Shown piece after piece: positions 7,768 through 18,895 of a stretch of 64,000 nt of DNA (the first letter of the stretch is position 1; each line of letters starts with the position of its first letter). A model generated the notes under the pieces. It did no database searches. It was not told where the DNA came from and saw nothing but the letters and a program-made list of their open reading frames with translations. The DNA is from JABFWF01 sp035539135. GTDB lineage: Bacteria; Pseudomonadota; Gammaproteobacteria; Xanthomonadales; Xanthomonadaceae. The stretch is from assembly GCA_035539135.1 (NCBI GenBank), contig DATLJD010000014.1, forward strand, positions 496,001 through 560,000, read 5' to 3'. The translations under genes and the position numbers were made by a program.

Positions 7768-9209
7768 TGCCCGCCAGTTTCCTGTTCTACGACCTCGAGA
7801 CCTTCGGTGCCGACCCGCGCACCTCGCGCATCGCCCAGGTCGCGGCGATCCGCACCGACGCGGAGCTGCGCCAGGTCGAGGAACCGATCAGCTTCTTCGT
7901 GCGGCCGGCCGACGACCTGCTGCCCTCGCCCGCCGCCACCCTGGTCACCGGCATCACCCCGCAGCACGCCCTGCGCGAGGGCGTGCACGAGGCCGAGGCC
8001 TTCGCCCGCATCTTCGAGGAGATGGCGCGGCCGGAGACCTGCACGCTCGGCTACAACTCGCTGCGCTTCGATGACGAGTTCGTCCGCCACGGCCTGTTCC
8101 GCAACTTCTTCGATCCCTACGAGCGCGAGTGGAAGGGCGGCAACTGCCGCTGGGACCTGCTCGACGTGCTGCGCCTCGCCCACGCCCTGCGCCCGGAGGG
8201 CATCGCCTGGCCGACCCGCGAGGACGGCGCGCCCTCGTTCCGGCTAGAGCACCTCGCGGCCGCGAACGGCGTGCGCGAGGGCGACGCGCACGAGGCGCTG
8301 TCCGACGTGCGCGCGCTGATCGGCCTCGCCCGCCGCCTGCGCGCGGCGCAGCCGAAGCTGTGGGAGTACGCGCTGGGCCTGCGCGACAAGCGCCGCGTCG
8401 CGGCGATGCTGGACACGGTGGCGCTCGCGCCGGTGCTGCACGTGTCCCAGCGCTACCCCGCCAGCCGCCTGTGCGCGGCGGCGGTACTGCCGCTGGCGCG
8501 GCATCCGACGATCGACAGCCGGGTGATCGTGTTCGACCTCGATGGCGACCCCGAGGCGCTGCTGGCGTTGCCGGCGGAGGACATCGCCGACCGCCTGTAC
8601 GTGCGCACCGCCGACCTGCCGGAAGGCGAGATGCGGGTGCCGCTGAAAGAGGTGCACGCGAACCGCTGCCCGGCGCTGGTGGCCTGGCCGCATCTGCGCG
8701 AGGCCGATTTCGCCCGGCTCGGGATCGATCGCGCCCAGGCCGAGGCGCGCGCCGCGCGGTTGCGCCCGCACGCGGCCGAGCTCGCCGAGAAGGTGCGCCG
8801 CGTATTCGCCGGCGACCGCGCCCGCGATCCCGCCGACCCCGACGCCAGCCTGTACGACGGCTTCACCGGCGACGGCGACCGCCGGCGCCTGCAGCAGGTG
8901 CGCGCGACGCCGCCGCACCTGCTGGGCGCGCGCGACTTCGGCTTCGCCGACTCGCGACTGACGGAACTCCTGTTCCGCTACCGCGCGCGCAACTGGCCCG
9001 ACACGCTCACGGCCGACGAGCGCGCGCGCTGGGACGATTACCGCCGGCGCCGCCTGCTGACCGATTCGGGCCTGTCCGAACTCGGCTACGACGCCTTCCG
9101 CGCCGAACTCGCGCAGCTGCGCGCGCAGCACGCCGGCGACGGCGCCCGCCTCGCCCTGCTCGACCAGCTCGAGGCCTGGGGCCTGGAGATCACCACGACC
9201 CTGCGATGA
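7767..9209 (+). CDS. sbcB: Exodeoxyribonuclease I
   Basis: 480 residues, close to E. coli ExoI. It is a DnaQ/DEDD-superfamily 3'-5' single-strand exonuclease used in mismatch repair and recombination. The ExoI motif YDLETFGADP (D9, E11) is at the N-terminus. LGYNSLRFDDEFVRHGLFRNFFDPYE follows, and the catalytic HEALSDVRALI is near residue 175. The C-terminal region matches the ExoI SH3-like and helical domains. The start overlaps the TGA of the small upstream ORF, and the stop overlaps the next ATG (ATGA). The operon arrangement with kynurenine genes looks positional, not functional. Confidence 0.95.
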   Translation: MPASFLFYDLETFGADPRTSRIAQVAAIRTDAELRQVEEPISFFVRPADDLLPSPAATLVTGITPQHALREGVHEAEAFARIFEEMARPETCTLGYNSLRFDDEFVRHGLFRNFFDPYEREWKGGNCRWDLLDVLRLAHALRPEGIAWPTREDGAPSFRLEHLAAANGVREGDAHEALSDVRALIGLARRLRAAQPKLWEYALGLRDKRRVAAMLDTVALAPVLHVSQRYPASRLCAAAVLPLARHPTIDSRVIVFDLDGDPEALLALPAEDIADRLYVRTADLPEGEMRVPLKEVHANRCPALVAWPHLREADFARLGIDRAQAEARAARLRPHAAELAEKVRRVFAGDRARDPADPDASLYDGFTGDGDRRRLQQVRATPPHLLGARDFGFADSRLTELLFRYRARNWPDTLTADERARWDDYRRRRLLTDSGLSELGYDAFRAELAQLRAQHAGDGARLALLDQLEAWGLEITTTLR

Positions 9210-9892
9210 GCGCCTACTTCGACGAACGCGCGTTCCGTTTCTTCCGCGGCCTGGCGCGCCACAACACGCGCGACTGGTACCTGGCGCACAAGGCCGACTA
9301 CGAGGCGCACGTGCGCGGGCCGTTCCAGCGCCTGCTCGGCGACCTGCAGCCGGCGCTGGCCGAGGTCAGCCCGCACTACCGCGCCGACCCGCGCCCGCTG
9401 GGCGGCTCGCTGTTCCGGATCCGCCGCGACACCCGCTTCCGCAACGACAAGACGCCGTACAAGACCTGGCAGGGCGCGCGCCTTTACCACGCGCGCTTCC
9501 GCGAGGTGGAGGCGCCCTCGTTCTGGATCCACCTGCGCCCCGGGCAGAGCTTCGTCGGCGCCGGCCTGTGGCACCCGGAACTGCCGACCCAGCGCCGCAT
9601 CCGCCAGTTCGTCTTCAACAATCCGGCGAACTGGCAGGCCGCTGTGCACGCGCCGGCCTTCCGCCGCCGCTTCCGCTTCGCCGAGACCGACATGCTGGTG
9701 CGGCCGCCGCGCGGCTTCCCGCCGGACTTCCAGTGGATCGACGACCTGCGCCGGCGCAACTTCGCGGTACTGCGCGAACTGTCCGACGAGGACGTCTTCA
9801 GCCCGCGCCTGCGGCAGGCGATCGAGGGCGACCTGAAGCGGCTGGCGCCGCTGGTCGACTACCTGTGCGCCGCGCTCGACCTCGAGTTCTGA
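9206..9892 (+). CDS. DUF2461 (TIGR02453 family) conserved protein
   Basis: 228 residues, overlapping sbcB by ATGA. The text FFRGLARHNTRDWYLAHKADYE, FRIRRDTRFRNDKTPYKTWQGARLYH and PSFWIHLRPGQSFVGAGLWHPE is diagnostic of the DUF2461/TIGR02453 family, which is widespread in bacteria and fungi and has no established biochemical role. No signal peptide or membrane segment is visible, so it should be cytoplasmic. It is the last gene of the plus-strand run and converges on the feo operon across a REP cluster. Confidence 0.88.
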   Translation: MSAYFDERAFRFFRGLARHNTRDWYLAHKADYEAHVRGPFQRLLGDLQPALAEVSPHYRADPRPLGGSLFRIRRDTRFRNDKTPYKTWQGARLYHARFREVEAPSFWIHLRPGQSFVGAGLWHPELPTQRRIRQFVFNNPANWQAAVHAPAFRRRFRFAETDMLVRPPRGFPPDFQWIDDLRRRNFAVLRELSDEDVFSPRLRQAIEGDLKRLAPLVDYLCAALDLEF

Positions 9893-9908
9893 CACATCCG
9901 CCCTGGCA

Positions 9909-10018
9909 TAGAGCGGAGCGCGCTCCGCTCCTTCGTGGAGCGGAGCTTGCGCCGCTGCCCCTGCCCCGTACCGTCGGCGGCACGGCCGCGCGCGCAAGCG
10001 GAGCGAATTCCGCTCTGC
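9909..10018. repeat. Cluster of three degenerate REP palindromes between convergent genes
   Basis: Three related short palindromes lie between the DUF2461 and feo genes. The first is a perfect 20-nt palindrome, GAGCGGAGCGCGCTCCGCTC (9911-9930). The second (9935-9959) begins GTGGAGCGGAGC. The third (9997-10018) has AGCGGA and TCCGCT arms around an EcoRI-like centre. They share the GAGCGGA...TCCGCTC core with the REPs at 21090, 30709 and 41296. They could act as a bidirectional transcript end here. Confidence 0.7.
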
Positions 10019-10048
10019 GCACGGGGGCGGGTCGCGCGTGAGGGACCG

Positions 10049-10297
10049 CTACTTCCGCCCGCTGTCGCAGGCGTTGCAGGTGCCGCAGCCGGCCTGGCCC
10101 GCGGGGCGCGGCGCCGGCGCCAGCCAGCGGCCGAGGCCGCGAATCCAGCGCGCGCGCCGCTCGCGCACCAGCGGCACCGCGCAGGCGACGCGCAGGCGGC
10201 GCAAGGCTTCGGGGAACTGCTTTTTCGCGACCACCACGACGCTGGCCAGCACTGCCAGCGCGACCACGGCGTATTGCGCGAGCAGCCCGGCGCCCAT
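10049..10297 (-). CDS. Small Cys-rich FeoB-associated membrane protein
   Basis: 82 residues, starting with an ATG that overlaps the feoB stop (ATGA). One membrane helix (residues about 7-25, LLAQYAVVALAVLASVVVV) is followed by a basic, Arg-rich segment and a C-terminal CGTCNACDSGRK motif. Several feo operons end in such a small Cys-rich membrane protein. I place it there on context and layout and cannot name the Pfam family with certainty. The two-cysteine tail could bind iron or shuttle it to FeoB. Confidence 0.75.
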   Translation of the reverse strand: MGAGLLAQYAVVALAVLASVVVVAKKQFPEALRRLRVACAVPLVRERRARWIRGLGRWLAPAPRPAGQAGCGTCNACDSGRK

Positions 10298-12189
10298 CAG
10301 CCCGCCCCCAGCGCGACCGCGACCTGGTAGGTGAGCAGGGACACCAGGTAGGCCAGCGCGAACAGATAGCCGGCGGCGATGCCGACCTGCTTCCAGGAAT
10401 GCGTCTCGCGCCGGATCACCGCCAGCGTGGACAGGCACTGCGGCGCGTAGATGTACCAGACCAGCAGCGACAGCGCGGTCGCCAGCGACCACTGCGCGCC
10501 GATGATCGGCGCCAGCTGCGCGGCGGCGATGTCGTCGTTGGCCGCCGACAACGCGTACACCGTCGCCAGCGAGGACACCGCGACCTCGCGCGCGGCCATG
10601 CCCGGCACCAGCGCGATGCAGATCTGCCAGGTGAAGCCGATCGGCGCGAACACGTGCTCCATCGCGCGGCCGAGGCGGCCGGCGAAGCTGTAGTCGATCG
10701 CCGGCAGGGTCGCGTCCGGCGGCGGCCCCGGGAAGCTGGCGAGGAACCACAGCAGCACGGTCAGCGCGAGGATGATGCCGCCCACCCGGCGCAGGAAGAT
10801 CCGCGCGCGCTCCCACAGGCCGATCGCGAGGTCGCGCGGATGCGGCACGCGGTACGACGGCAGTTCCAGCAGCAGCGCGTGTTCGCTGCGGTCGCGGCGC
10901 CAGCGCTTCATCACCCACGCCACCGCCAGCGCGCTGACGATCCCGGCGATGTACAGCGCGAACAGCACCAGCCCCTGCAGGTTGAAGATGCCGCCGACCT
11001 GCGTGCGCGGGATAAAAGCGCCGATCAGCAGGGTGTACACCGGCAGCCGCGCCGAGCAGGTCATCAGCGGCGCGACCAGGATCGTCGCCAGGCGGTCGCG
11101 CGGGTCCTGGATCGAACGCGTCGCCATGATTCCCGGCACCGCGCAGGCGAAGCTCGACAGCAGCGGGATGAAGCTGCGCCCGGACAGGCCGGCCTTGAAC
11201 ATCACCCGGTCGAGCAGGAAGGCCGCGCGCGGCAGGTAGCCCGACTCCTCGAGCGCGAGGATGAAGGCGAACAGGATCAGGATCTGCGGCAGGAACTCGA
11301 CCACGGTGCCGACGCCGGCGAACACGCCCTCCACCACCAGGCTGCGCAGCGGCCCGTCCGGCAGCCAGGTCGCGGCCTGCCCGCCGAGCCAGGCGACGCC
11401 GGCCGACAGCCCGTCCTGCAGCGGCGCCGCCCACGAGAACACCGCCTGGAAGATCAGGAACATCACCACCGCGAGCGCGACCAGGCCCAGCACCGGGTGC
11501 AGCAGCCAACGGTCGAGCGCGTCGTCGAGTTCGGCGGTGCGGCGCGGCATGCTCACCGCCACCGCCAGCAGGCGCCGCGTTTCCGCGTGCAGGGCCTGCT
11601 CGATCCCGCCCTCGCCGTCGTGGGCGAGCCGCGCCGCCGGCGGGCGCGGCGCGTCCGCCAGCACGTCCAGCGAGGTCAGCAGCGCGCGCGCGCCATCGTG
11701 GCGCACCGCGACCGTCTCCACCACCGGCACGCCGAGTTCGCGCTGCAGCCGGGCGAGGTCGATCGCGATGCCGCGCCGGCGCGCGGCGTCGGCCATGTTG
11801 ACCGCGACGATCATCGGCCGCCCGAGTTCGCGCAGTTCCAGCACGAAGCGCAGGTGCAGGCGCAGGTTGGTGGCGTCGACCACGCACACCAGCACGTCGG
11901 GCACCGGTTCGCCCGGGAGGAAGCCGCGGCACAGGTCGCGGGTGATCGCCTCGTCCAGGCTGGCCGCGTTGAGGCTGTAGGCGCCCGGCAGGTCGAGCAG
12001 CGCGTAGCTGCGGCCGGACGGCGCCTGGAAGCGGCCTTCCTTGCGCTCGACGGTGACGCCGGCGTAATTGGCAACCTTCTGCCGGCTACCGGTCAGCAGG
12101 TTGAACAGCGCGGTCTTGCCGCAGTTCGGATTGCCGACCAAGGCGATCCGCATCGGCGCGCCGGCCTCGCGGGTCAGCGCGGCGCTCAC
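10297..12189 (-). CDS. feoB: Ferrous iron transporter FeoB
   Basis: 630 residues from a GTG overlapping the feoA stop (GTGA), with GGAG 8 nt upstream. An alternative ATG at 12153 would remove 12 residues. The N-terminal G-domain has G1 (GNPNCGKT), G3 (DLPGAY) and G4 (NMAD). The membrane part carries the two Gate-type segments: GVGTVVEFLPQILILF with SFACAVPGIMATRS, and LVPGMAAREVAVSSLATVY. It imports Fe(II) across the inner membrane. It lies between feoA and the small Cys-rich gene, all in one coupled operon under a Fur-box promoter. At about 630 residues it is a short FeoB (E. coli has 773), which suggests a smaller spacer. Confidence 0.95.
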   Translation of the reverse strand: MSAALTREAGAPMRIALVGNPNCGKTALFNLLTGSRQKVANYAGVTVERKEGRFQAPSGRSYALLDLPGAYSLNAASLDEAITRDLCRGFLPGEPVPDVLVCVVDATNLRLHLRFVLELRELGRPMIVAVNMADAARRRGIAIDLARLQRELGVPVVETVAVRHDGARALLTSLDVLADAPRPPAARLAHDGEGGIEQALHAETRRLLAVAVSMPRRTAELDDALDRWLLHPVLGLVALAVVMFLIFQAVFSWAAPLQDGLSAGVAWLGGQAATWLPDGPLRSLVVEGVFAGVGTVVEFLPQILILFAFILALEESGYLPRAAFLLDRVMFKAGLSGRSFIPLLSSFACAVPGIMATRSIQDPRDRLATILVAPLMTCSARLPVYTLLIGAFIPRTQVGGIFNLQGLVLFALYIAGIVSALAVAWVMKRWRRDRSEHALLLELPSYRVPHPRDLAIGLWERARIFLRRVGGIILALTVLLWFLASFPGPPPDATLPAIDYSFAGRLGRAMEHVFAPIGFTWQICIALVPGMAAREVAVSSLATVYALSAANDDIAAAQLAPIIGAQWSLATALSLLVWYIYAPQCLSTLAVIRRETHSWKQVGIAAGYLFALAYLVSLLTYQVAVALGAG

Positions 12190-12494
12190 GCGACGGACTC
12201 CAGCTCGGCCGGTTCGGCGACGGCAACGGGAGCCGCAGCCTGCGCCGCGACCCGCGCATCCGCGCGCTCCACGCGCACGCGCGCGGCTTCGCTGCGGCGC
12301 AGGGCGAACCGGGTGAATCCGACCTGGACCAGCAGCGGCTCGGCGCCGAGCGGACCCGCCGCCATCACCTCGACCGGCTCGCCCGGCACGAAGCCGAGCT
12401 CGCGCAGGCGGCGCGCGATCGGGTCGTCGGGCGCCTTGTCCTCGACATGGCAGACGATGGCGGCAATCCGCCGTGGAAGATCGGACAGGCGCAC
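12186..12494 (-). CDS. feoA: FeoA-domain protein, FeoB partner
   Basis: 102 residues from a GTG. The region DPIARRLRELGFVPGEPVEVMAAGPLGAEPLLVQVGFTRFALRRSEAARV is a typical SH3-like FeoA domain. It has about 20 extra Ala/Val-rich residues at the C-terminus. FeoA binds FeoB on the cytoplasmic side and is needed for ferrous uptake. It is first in the operon. The promoter just upstream has TATAAT overlapped by a Fur box, so repression by iron is likely. Its stop overlaps the feoB GTG. Confidence 0.92.
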   Translation of the reverse strand: MRLSDLPRRIAAIVCHVEDKAPDDPIARRLRELGFVPGEPVEVMAAGPLGAEPLLVQVGFTRFALRRSEAARVRVERADARVAAQAAAPVAVAEPAELESVA

Positions 12495-12507
12495 CGGCCC
12501 ACCCCTG

Positions 12508-12526
12508 AATGGGAATTGTTCTCATT
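12508..12526 (-). promoter_or_regulatory. Fur box overlapping the feoA promoter
   Basis: AATGGGAATTGTTCTCATT is a 19-bp near-perfect palindrome (half-sites AATGGGAAT and AATGAGAAC), very close to gammaproteobacterial Fur boxes. It overlaps the minus-strand -10 hexamer TATAAT at 12524-12529, about 30 nt before the feoA GTG. Fur-Fe(II) binding here would block feo transcription. The divergent liuC promoter (TATCAT, 12570-12575) lies about 45 nt away, outside the box. Confidence 0.8.
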
Positions 12527-12529
12527 ATA
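12524..12529 (-). promoter_or_regulatory. -10 element of the feoA promoter
   Basis: A perfect TATAAT on the minus strand. Transcription would start near 12517, giving a leader of about 23 nt before the GTG. No convincing -35 is present. The Fur box covers the hexamer. Confidence 0.6.
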
Positions 12530-12601
12530 GGGCAAGCCACGCGCGCGCGGGCGCCCGCGGCGCTGCCGCTATCATTCAGCCTTTCCCTCGCGACGACCCG
12601 C

Positions 12602-13413
12602 ATGAGCGATCCCCTGCTCGTCCAGGCCGAGGCCGGCGTCGCCCGCCTGCGCCTGAACCGCCCGGCCCTGCACAACGCCTTCGACGACGCCCTGGTCGCC
12701 CGGCTGACCGAGGCGCTGGCCGCCGTGGGCGCCGACCCGGCGATCCGCGCGGTGGTGCTGGAGGGCGAAGGCGCCTCCTTCTCCGCCGGTGCGGACCTCA
12801 ACTGGATGCGCGGCATGGCCGCCGCCGGCGAGGCGGAGAACCGTGCCGACGCGCTCGCCCTCGCGCGCCTGATGCGCACGCTGGACGAGCTGCCGAAGCC
12901 GACCATCGCCCGCGTGCACGGCGCGGCCTTCGGCGGCGGGGTCGGGCTGGTCGCGTGCTGCGACATCGCGATCGGCGCCGAAGGCGCGAAGTTTGGCCTG
13001 ACCGAGAGCAAGCTCGGCCTGCTGCCGGCGGTGATCTCGCCCTACGTGATCGCGGCGATCGGCGCGCGCCAGGCGCGGCGCTGGTTCGCCACCGCGGAAA
13101 CCTTCGATGCGCACGAAGCGCGGCGGATCGGCCTGTTGCACGAAACGGTCGCCCCCGAGGCACTGGACGCCGCCGTCGAACGCCAGCTCGGCTTCCTGCG
13201 CAAGGCCGGCCCGCACGCGGCCGCGTCGGCCAAGGCGCTTGTGCGGCGGGTCGCCGCCGGCGGCGAGGCGGCTGCCGTGGACGCCGCCAACGCCGACCTG
13301 ATCGCCGCCCTGCGCGTATCCGCCGAGGGCCAGGAAGGCCTGTCCGCCTTCCTCGACAAACGCAAGCCCGCCTGGTGCGCCGACGCGCCCGCGGCGACCG
13401 ACGGGAAACCCGC

Positions 13414-13417
<4 letters not shown>
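12602..13417 (+). CDS. liuC: Methylglutaconyl-CoA hydratase-like enoyl-CoA hydratase
   Basis: 271 residues of the crotonase fold. Oxyanion-hole segments are GEGASFSAGADLNWMRGM and VHGAAFGGGVGLVACCDIAIG. The catalytic glutamate lies in FGLTESKLGLLPAVISPYV. In leucine breakdown the enzyme hydrates 3-methylglutaconyl-CoA to HMG-CoA. Its position immediately before the biotin carboxylase subunit and HMG-CoA lyase supports that role over a general hydratase. The chosen ATG begins the conserved part, since the frame also opens upstream across the promoter. The stop overlaps the next ATG (ATGA). Confidence 0.88.
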
Positions 13418-15426
<2,009 letters not shown>

Positions 15427-15436
15427 GGTGGCGGCG

Positions 15437-16330
15437 ATGCCCGACCGCGTCCGCATCGTCGAGGTTGGCCCGCGCGACGGCCTTCAGAACGAGAAGGCCA
15501 CGATCGCCACATCCGACAAGATCGCGCTGATCGACCGCCTGTCGGCGACCGGCCTGCGCACGATCGAGGCGACCGCCTTCGTCAGCCCGAAGTGGGTGCC
15601 GCAGATGGCGGACGCCGCCGAGGTCTTCGCCGGCATCGCCCGCCGCCCGGGCGTGGCCTACCCGGTGCTGGTGCCGAACCTGCAGGGCTACGAACGCGCG
15701 CGCGCGGTCGGCGTGGAGGAGGTCGCGGTGTTCACCGCCGCCTCGGAAGCGTTCAACCGCCGGAACACGAACGCCTCCATCGACGAATCGCTCGAGCGCT
15801 TCCGCCCGGTGCTGGAGCGCGCCGCCGCCGACGGCGTGCGCGTGCGCGGCTACGTCTCCACCGTGCTCGGCTGTCCCTACCAGGGCGACGTGCCGGTGGC
15901 CGACGTGGTCCGCGTCGCCCGCGCATTGCACGCGCTCGGCTGCTACGAAGTCTCGTTGGGCGACACCATCGGCGTCGGCACGCCGGGCAAGGCGCGGGCG
16001 ATGCTGCGCGCGGCCGCCGCGGAGGTGCCGATGGCGGCGCTCGCGGTCCACTTCCACGACACCTACGGCCAGGCACTGGCCAACCTCCTCGCCTGCCTCG
16101 AGGAAGGCGTCGCCGTGGTCGACGCCTCCGTCGCCGGCACCGGCGGCTGCCCGTACGCGCGCGGCGCCAGCGGCAACGTCGCCACCGAAGACGTGGCATA
16201 CATGTTGCATGGGCTGGGCATCGAGACCGGGGTCGACCTGGATGCGCTGGTCGGCACCGGCCGCTGGCTGGCGGCACTGTTGGGCCGCGAAAGCGGCAGC
16301 AAGGTGGGCAGGGCACGGACGGCACCATGA
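15437..16330 (+). CDS. liuE: Hydroxymethylglutaryl-CoA lyase
   Basis: 297 residues. The signature EVGPRDGLQNE, the metal-binding HFHDTYG and the active-site cysteine loop GTGGCPYARGASGNVATED identify HMG-CoA lyase. It cleaves HMG-CoA to acetyl-CoA and acetoacetate, the last step of leucine degradation. It lies 10 nt after liuD, from ATG 15437. An upstream in-frame ATG at 15401 falls inside liuD and is not needed. The stop overlaps the start of the GGDEF-EAL gene by ATGA. Confidence 0.94.
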   Translation: MPDRVRIVEVGPRDGLQNEKATIATSDKIALIDRLSATGLRTIEATAFVSPKWVPQMADAAEVFAGIARRPGVAYPVLVPNLQGYERARAVGVEEVAVFTAASEAFNRRNTNASIDESLERFRPVLERAAADGVRVRGYVSTVLGCPYQGDVPVADVVRVARALHALGCYEVSLGDTIGVGTPGKARAMLRAAAAEVPMAALAVHFHDTYGQALANLLACLEEGVAVVDASVAGTGGCPYARGASGNVATEDVAYMLHGLGIETGVDLDALVGTGRWLAALLGRESGSKVGRARTAP

Positions 16331-18891
16331 GCGCCAAGGCACCGACATCGCGGTACGCCCTCCCCGAGGGCGCCGATGCGTGCCAGATCCTCGCCGTGCT
16401 GCAGTCCGCCTGCGACGACCCGCGGCTGTCGGCCCCGCTGCGCAACCTGCTCGAACAGGCCTGCGACGCCCTGTACGCCGCCACCATCGACGCCGAAGCC
16501 GCGCACCATCGCTACCAGGCGCTGTTCGACGCGGTGCCCGACCCGGTCACCATCCTCGACCTGGACGGCGTGCTGCTCGACGCCAACCGCGCCGCGCTGA
16601 AGGGCTACCAGCGCCCGCGCGAGGAGCTGATCGGCCGCGACATCTCCGCGCTCAACCCGGAGTTGCCGCGCGACCCGGTGGGTCCCGTGCTGGACGCCTT
16701 CGGCCGCGGCGACAGCTACGTGGTGGAAGTCACCAACATGCGCGCGGACGGCACCCGCTTCCCGGTGGAAGTGCATTCGGCGCCGTTCGAGCACCGCGGC
16801 CGCCCCGCCATCCTCGCCGTCGCGCGCGACCTCAGCAGCCGCGCCGAGGCGGAACTGCGCTACCGCGAGCTGATGGAGGTCGTGGACAAGGGCATCCTGG
16901 TCCGCGACGACACCGGCCACGTCCTCTATGCCAACGCGGCCGCGTTGCGCATGCTGGACGTCGAGGACGGCCGCTCGCTGAAGGACGAACTGGACGCGGA
17001 CACCTGGCTGGTGGTGGACGAGGCCGGCCGCGAGCTGGCGCGGGACGAACTGCCCGCCTCGCGCGCGTTGCGCACCGGGCGGATGTCGGAAAGCACGGTG
17101 CTCGGTTTCTACAACCGGCGCCTGCGCAACCTGGTGTGGCTGTCGGTGACCTCGGTGCCGCAGTTCTCGCCCGGCGCGGACCGGCCGCAGCAGGTGATGT
17201 CGCTGTTCACGGATGTCACCGAACTCAAGCGCGACGCCGCCCTGTTCGACCGCGTGCAGGCGCTCGCCCACATCGGTGGCTGGGAATGGGACGCGCCCCG
17301 CGACCGCCTGCACCTGAGCGACGAGGCGGTGCGCATCCTCGGCTGCACGCGCCTTCCCGAGACGCTGGCCGACATCGGCGCCTGCCTGCTCGATCCGTGC
17401 GCGCGCCGGCTGCGCGCCGCGGTGGAGCGCGTGCTCGATGCGGGCGGCGGCTTCGACCTCGAGCTGCAGGGCCGGCGCGCCGACGGCCACGCCTTCTGGG
17501 CCCGCTTCATCGGCGAGTCGCGCGGCGGCGACGCCCTGTCGCAGCGCGTGACCGGCACCCTGCAGGACATCACCGAACGCAAGCACGCCGAGGAGAGCCT
17601 GCGGGTGCAGGCCCGCACCGACCCGCTCACCGGCCTGCTCAACCGCGACGCCATCCTCGCCGACCTCGCGGCGCGCATGGAGAACCCCGCGCAGGCGCAG
17701 GTCGCGGTGCTGTACATCGACCTGGACCGGTTCAAGGTCGTCAACGACGCGCTGGGCCATGCCGCCGGCGACGCGCTGCTGATCTCGGCGGCGCGGCGGA
17801 TCGTCGACGCGATCGGCGGCGAGGGCCTGATCGCCCGCTTCGGCGGCGACGAGTTCTTGGTGATCTGCGACGTCGCCGCCGACACCCGCCTGCCCGAGCG
17901 CCTGGCCGGGAACATCCTCGCCGCGTTCTCGGAAGGGTTCCGCTTCGACAAGGAAGAGTTCGGCATCACCGCCAGCATCGGCATCGCGCGCTCGCCCGAC
18001 GACGGCGATCGTCCGCAGACGCTGATCCAGAACGCCGATGCGGCGATGTACGACAGCAAGCGGCGCAGCCGCAACGCCTGGCAGGCATTCAACCCGGCGC
18101 TGGCGCAGTCGCAGCAGGACCGCCTGCGGCTGGAGACGCAGCTGCGCCGGGCCGTCGACAACGACGAGTTCCGCCTGGTCTACCAGCCGCAGGTGGACCT
18201 GCGCGGCGAGGGGATCGTCGGCACCGAGGCGCTGATCCGCTGGAACAACCCGGTCCTGGGCGAACTGGCCCCGGACCTGTTCATCGGCCACGCCGAAACC
18301 ACCGGCGACATCGTGCGCATCGGCGCGTGGGTGCTGCGCGAGGCCTGCCGGCAGGTGCGCGCCTGGCGCGATGCCGGGCTGGGGGTGGTGCGGGTCGCGG
18401 TGAACGTGTCCTACCGGCAGTTCCTCGGCGACGACCTCGCCGACGCAGTCGCGGCGGTGCTGGACGAGGCGGGACTGCCGGGCAACGCGCTGGAACTGGA
18501 ATTCACCGAGCGCGTGCTGATCGAGGACGCGCCCGATACCCTGCGGACCTTCGCCCGCCTGCGCGAGATGGGCGTGGTGCTGACCATCGATGACTTCGGC
18601 GAAGGCTACAGCGCGCTCAACTACCTGCGCCGGCTGCCGATCCACGGACTCAAGCTGAGCCAGCGCTTCGTCCAGGGCGTGCCGGACAACCGCTCGGATA
18701 CCGCGATCTGCGAGGCGATCGCCGGCATCGCCCGCAGCCTCGGCCTGGGCCTGGTGGCGGAAGGCGTCGAAACCGAGGCGCAACGCGCCTTCATGATCGA
18801 GTTGGGCGTGCCCTTCGGGCAGGGCTTCCTGTTCGCGCCGGGCCTGCCTCCGGAAGAATTCGCGAACTGCCTCCGCCAGTCGAGACTGTGA
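16327..18891 (+). CDS. PAS-PAS-PAS-GGDEF-EAL cyclic-di-GMP signalling protein
   Basis: 854 residues with no membrane segment, so cytoplasmic. About three PAS-like domains fill residues 55-420 (YQALFDAVPDPVTILDLDG; YRELMEVVDKGILVRDDTG; a third ending in TLQDITERKHAEE). The GGDEF domain has an intact RFGGDEFL near residue 505 and no RxxD inhibitory site before it. The EAL domain has EALIR near 634, VNVSYRQF, ELEFTER, IDDFGEGYSALNYL near 755, LKLS and VAEGVET, so the metal ligands look intact. Both synthesis and breakdown of c-di-GMP are possible. It is translationally coupled to HMG-CoA lyase (ATGA), an unusual place for such a gene. Confidence 0.92.
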   Translation: MSAKAPTSRYALPEGADACQILAVLQSACDDPRLSAPLRNLLEQACDALYAATIDAEAAHHRYQALFDAVPDPVTILDLDGVLLDANRAALKGYQRPREELIGRDISALNPELPRDPVGPVLDAFGRGDSYVVEVTNMRADGTRFPVEVHSAPFEHRGRPAILAVARDLSSRAEAELRYRELMEVVDKGILVRDDTGHVLYANAAALRMLDVEDGRSLKDELDADTWLVVDEAGRELARDELPASRALRTGRMSESTVLGFYNRRLRNLVWLSVTSVPQFSPGADRPQQVMSLFTDVTELKRDAALFDRVQALAHIGGWEWDAPRDRLHLSDEAVRILGCTRLPETLADIGACLLDPCARRLRAAVERVLDAGGGFDLELQGRRADGHAFWARFIGESRGGDALSQRVTGTLQDITERKHAEESLRVQARTDPLTGLLNRDAILADLAARMENPAQAQVAVLYIDLDRFKVVNDALGHAAGDALLISAARRIVDAIGGEGLIARFGGDEFLVICDVAADTRLPERLAGNILAAFSEGFRFDKEEFGITASIGIARSPDDGDRPQTLIQNADAAMYDSKRRSRNAWQAFNPALAQSQQDRLRLETQLRRAVDNDEFRLVYQPQVDLRGEGIVGTEALIRWNNPVLGELAPDLFIGHAETTGDIVRIGAWVLREACRQVRAWRDAGLGVVRVAVNVSYRQFLGDDLADAVAAVLDEAGLPGNALELEFTERVLIEDAPDTLRTFARLREMGVVLTIDDFGEGYSALNYLRRLPIHGLKLSQRFVQGVPDNRSDTAICEAIAGIARSLGLGLVAEGVETEAQRAFMIELGVPFGQGFLFAPGLPPEEFANCLRQSRL

Positions 18892-18895
18892 GCCG

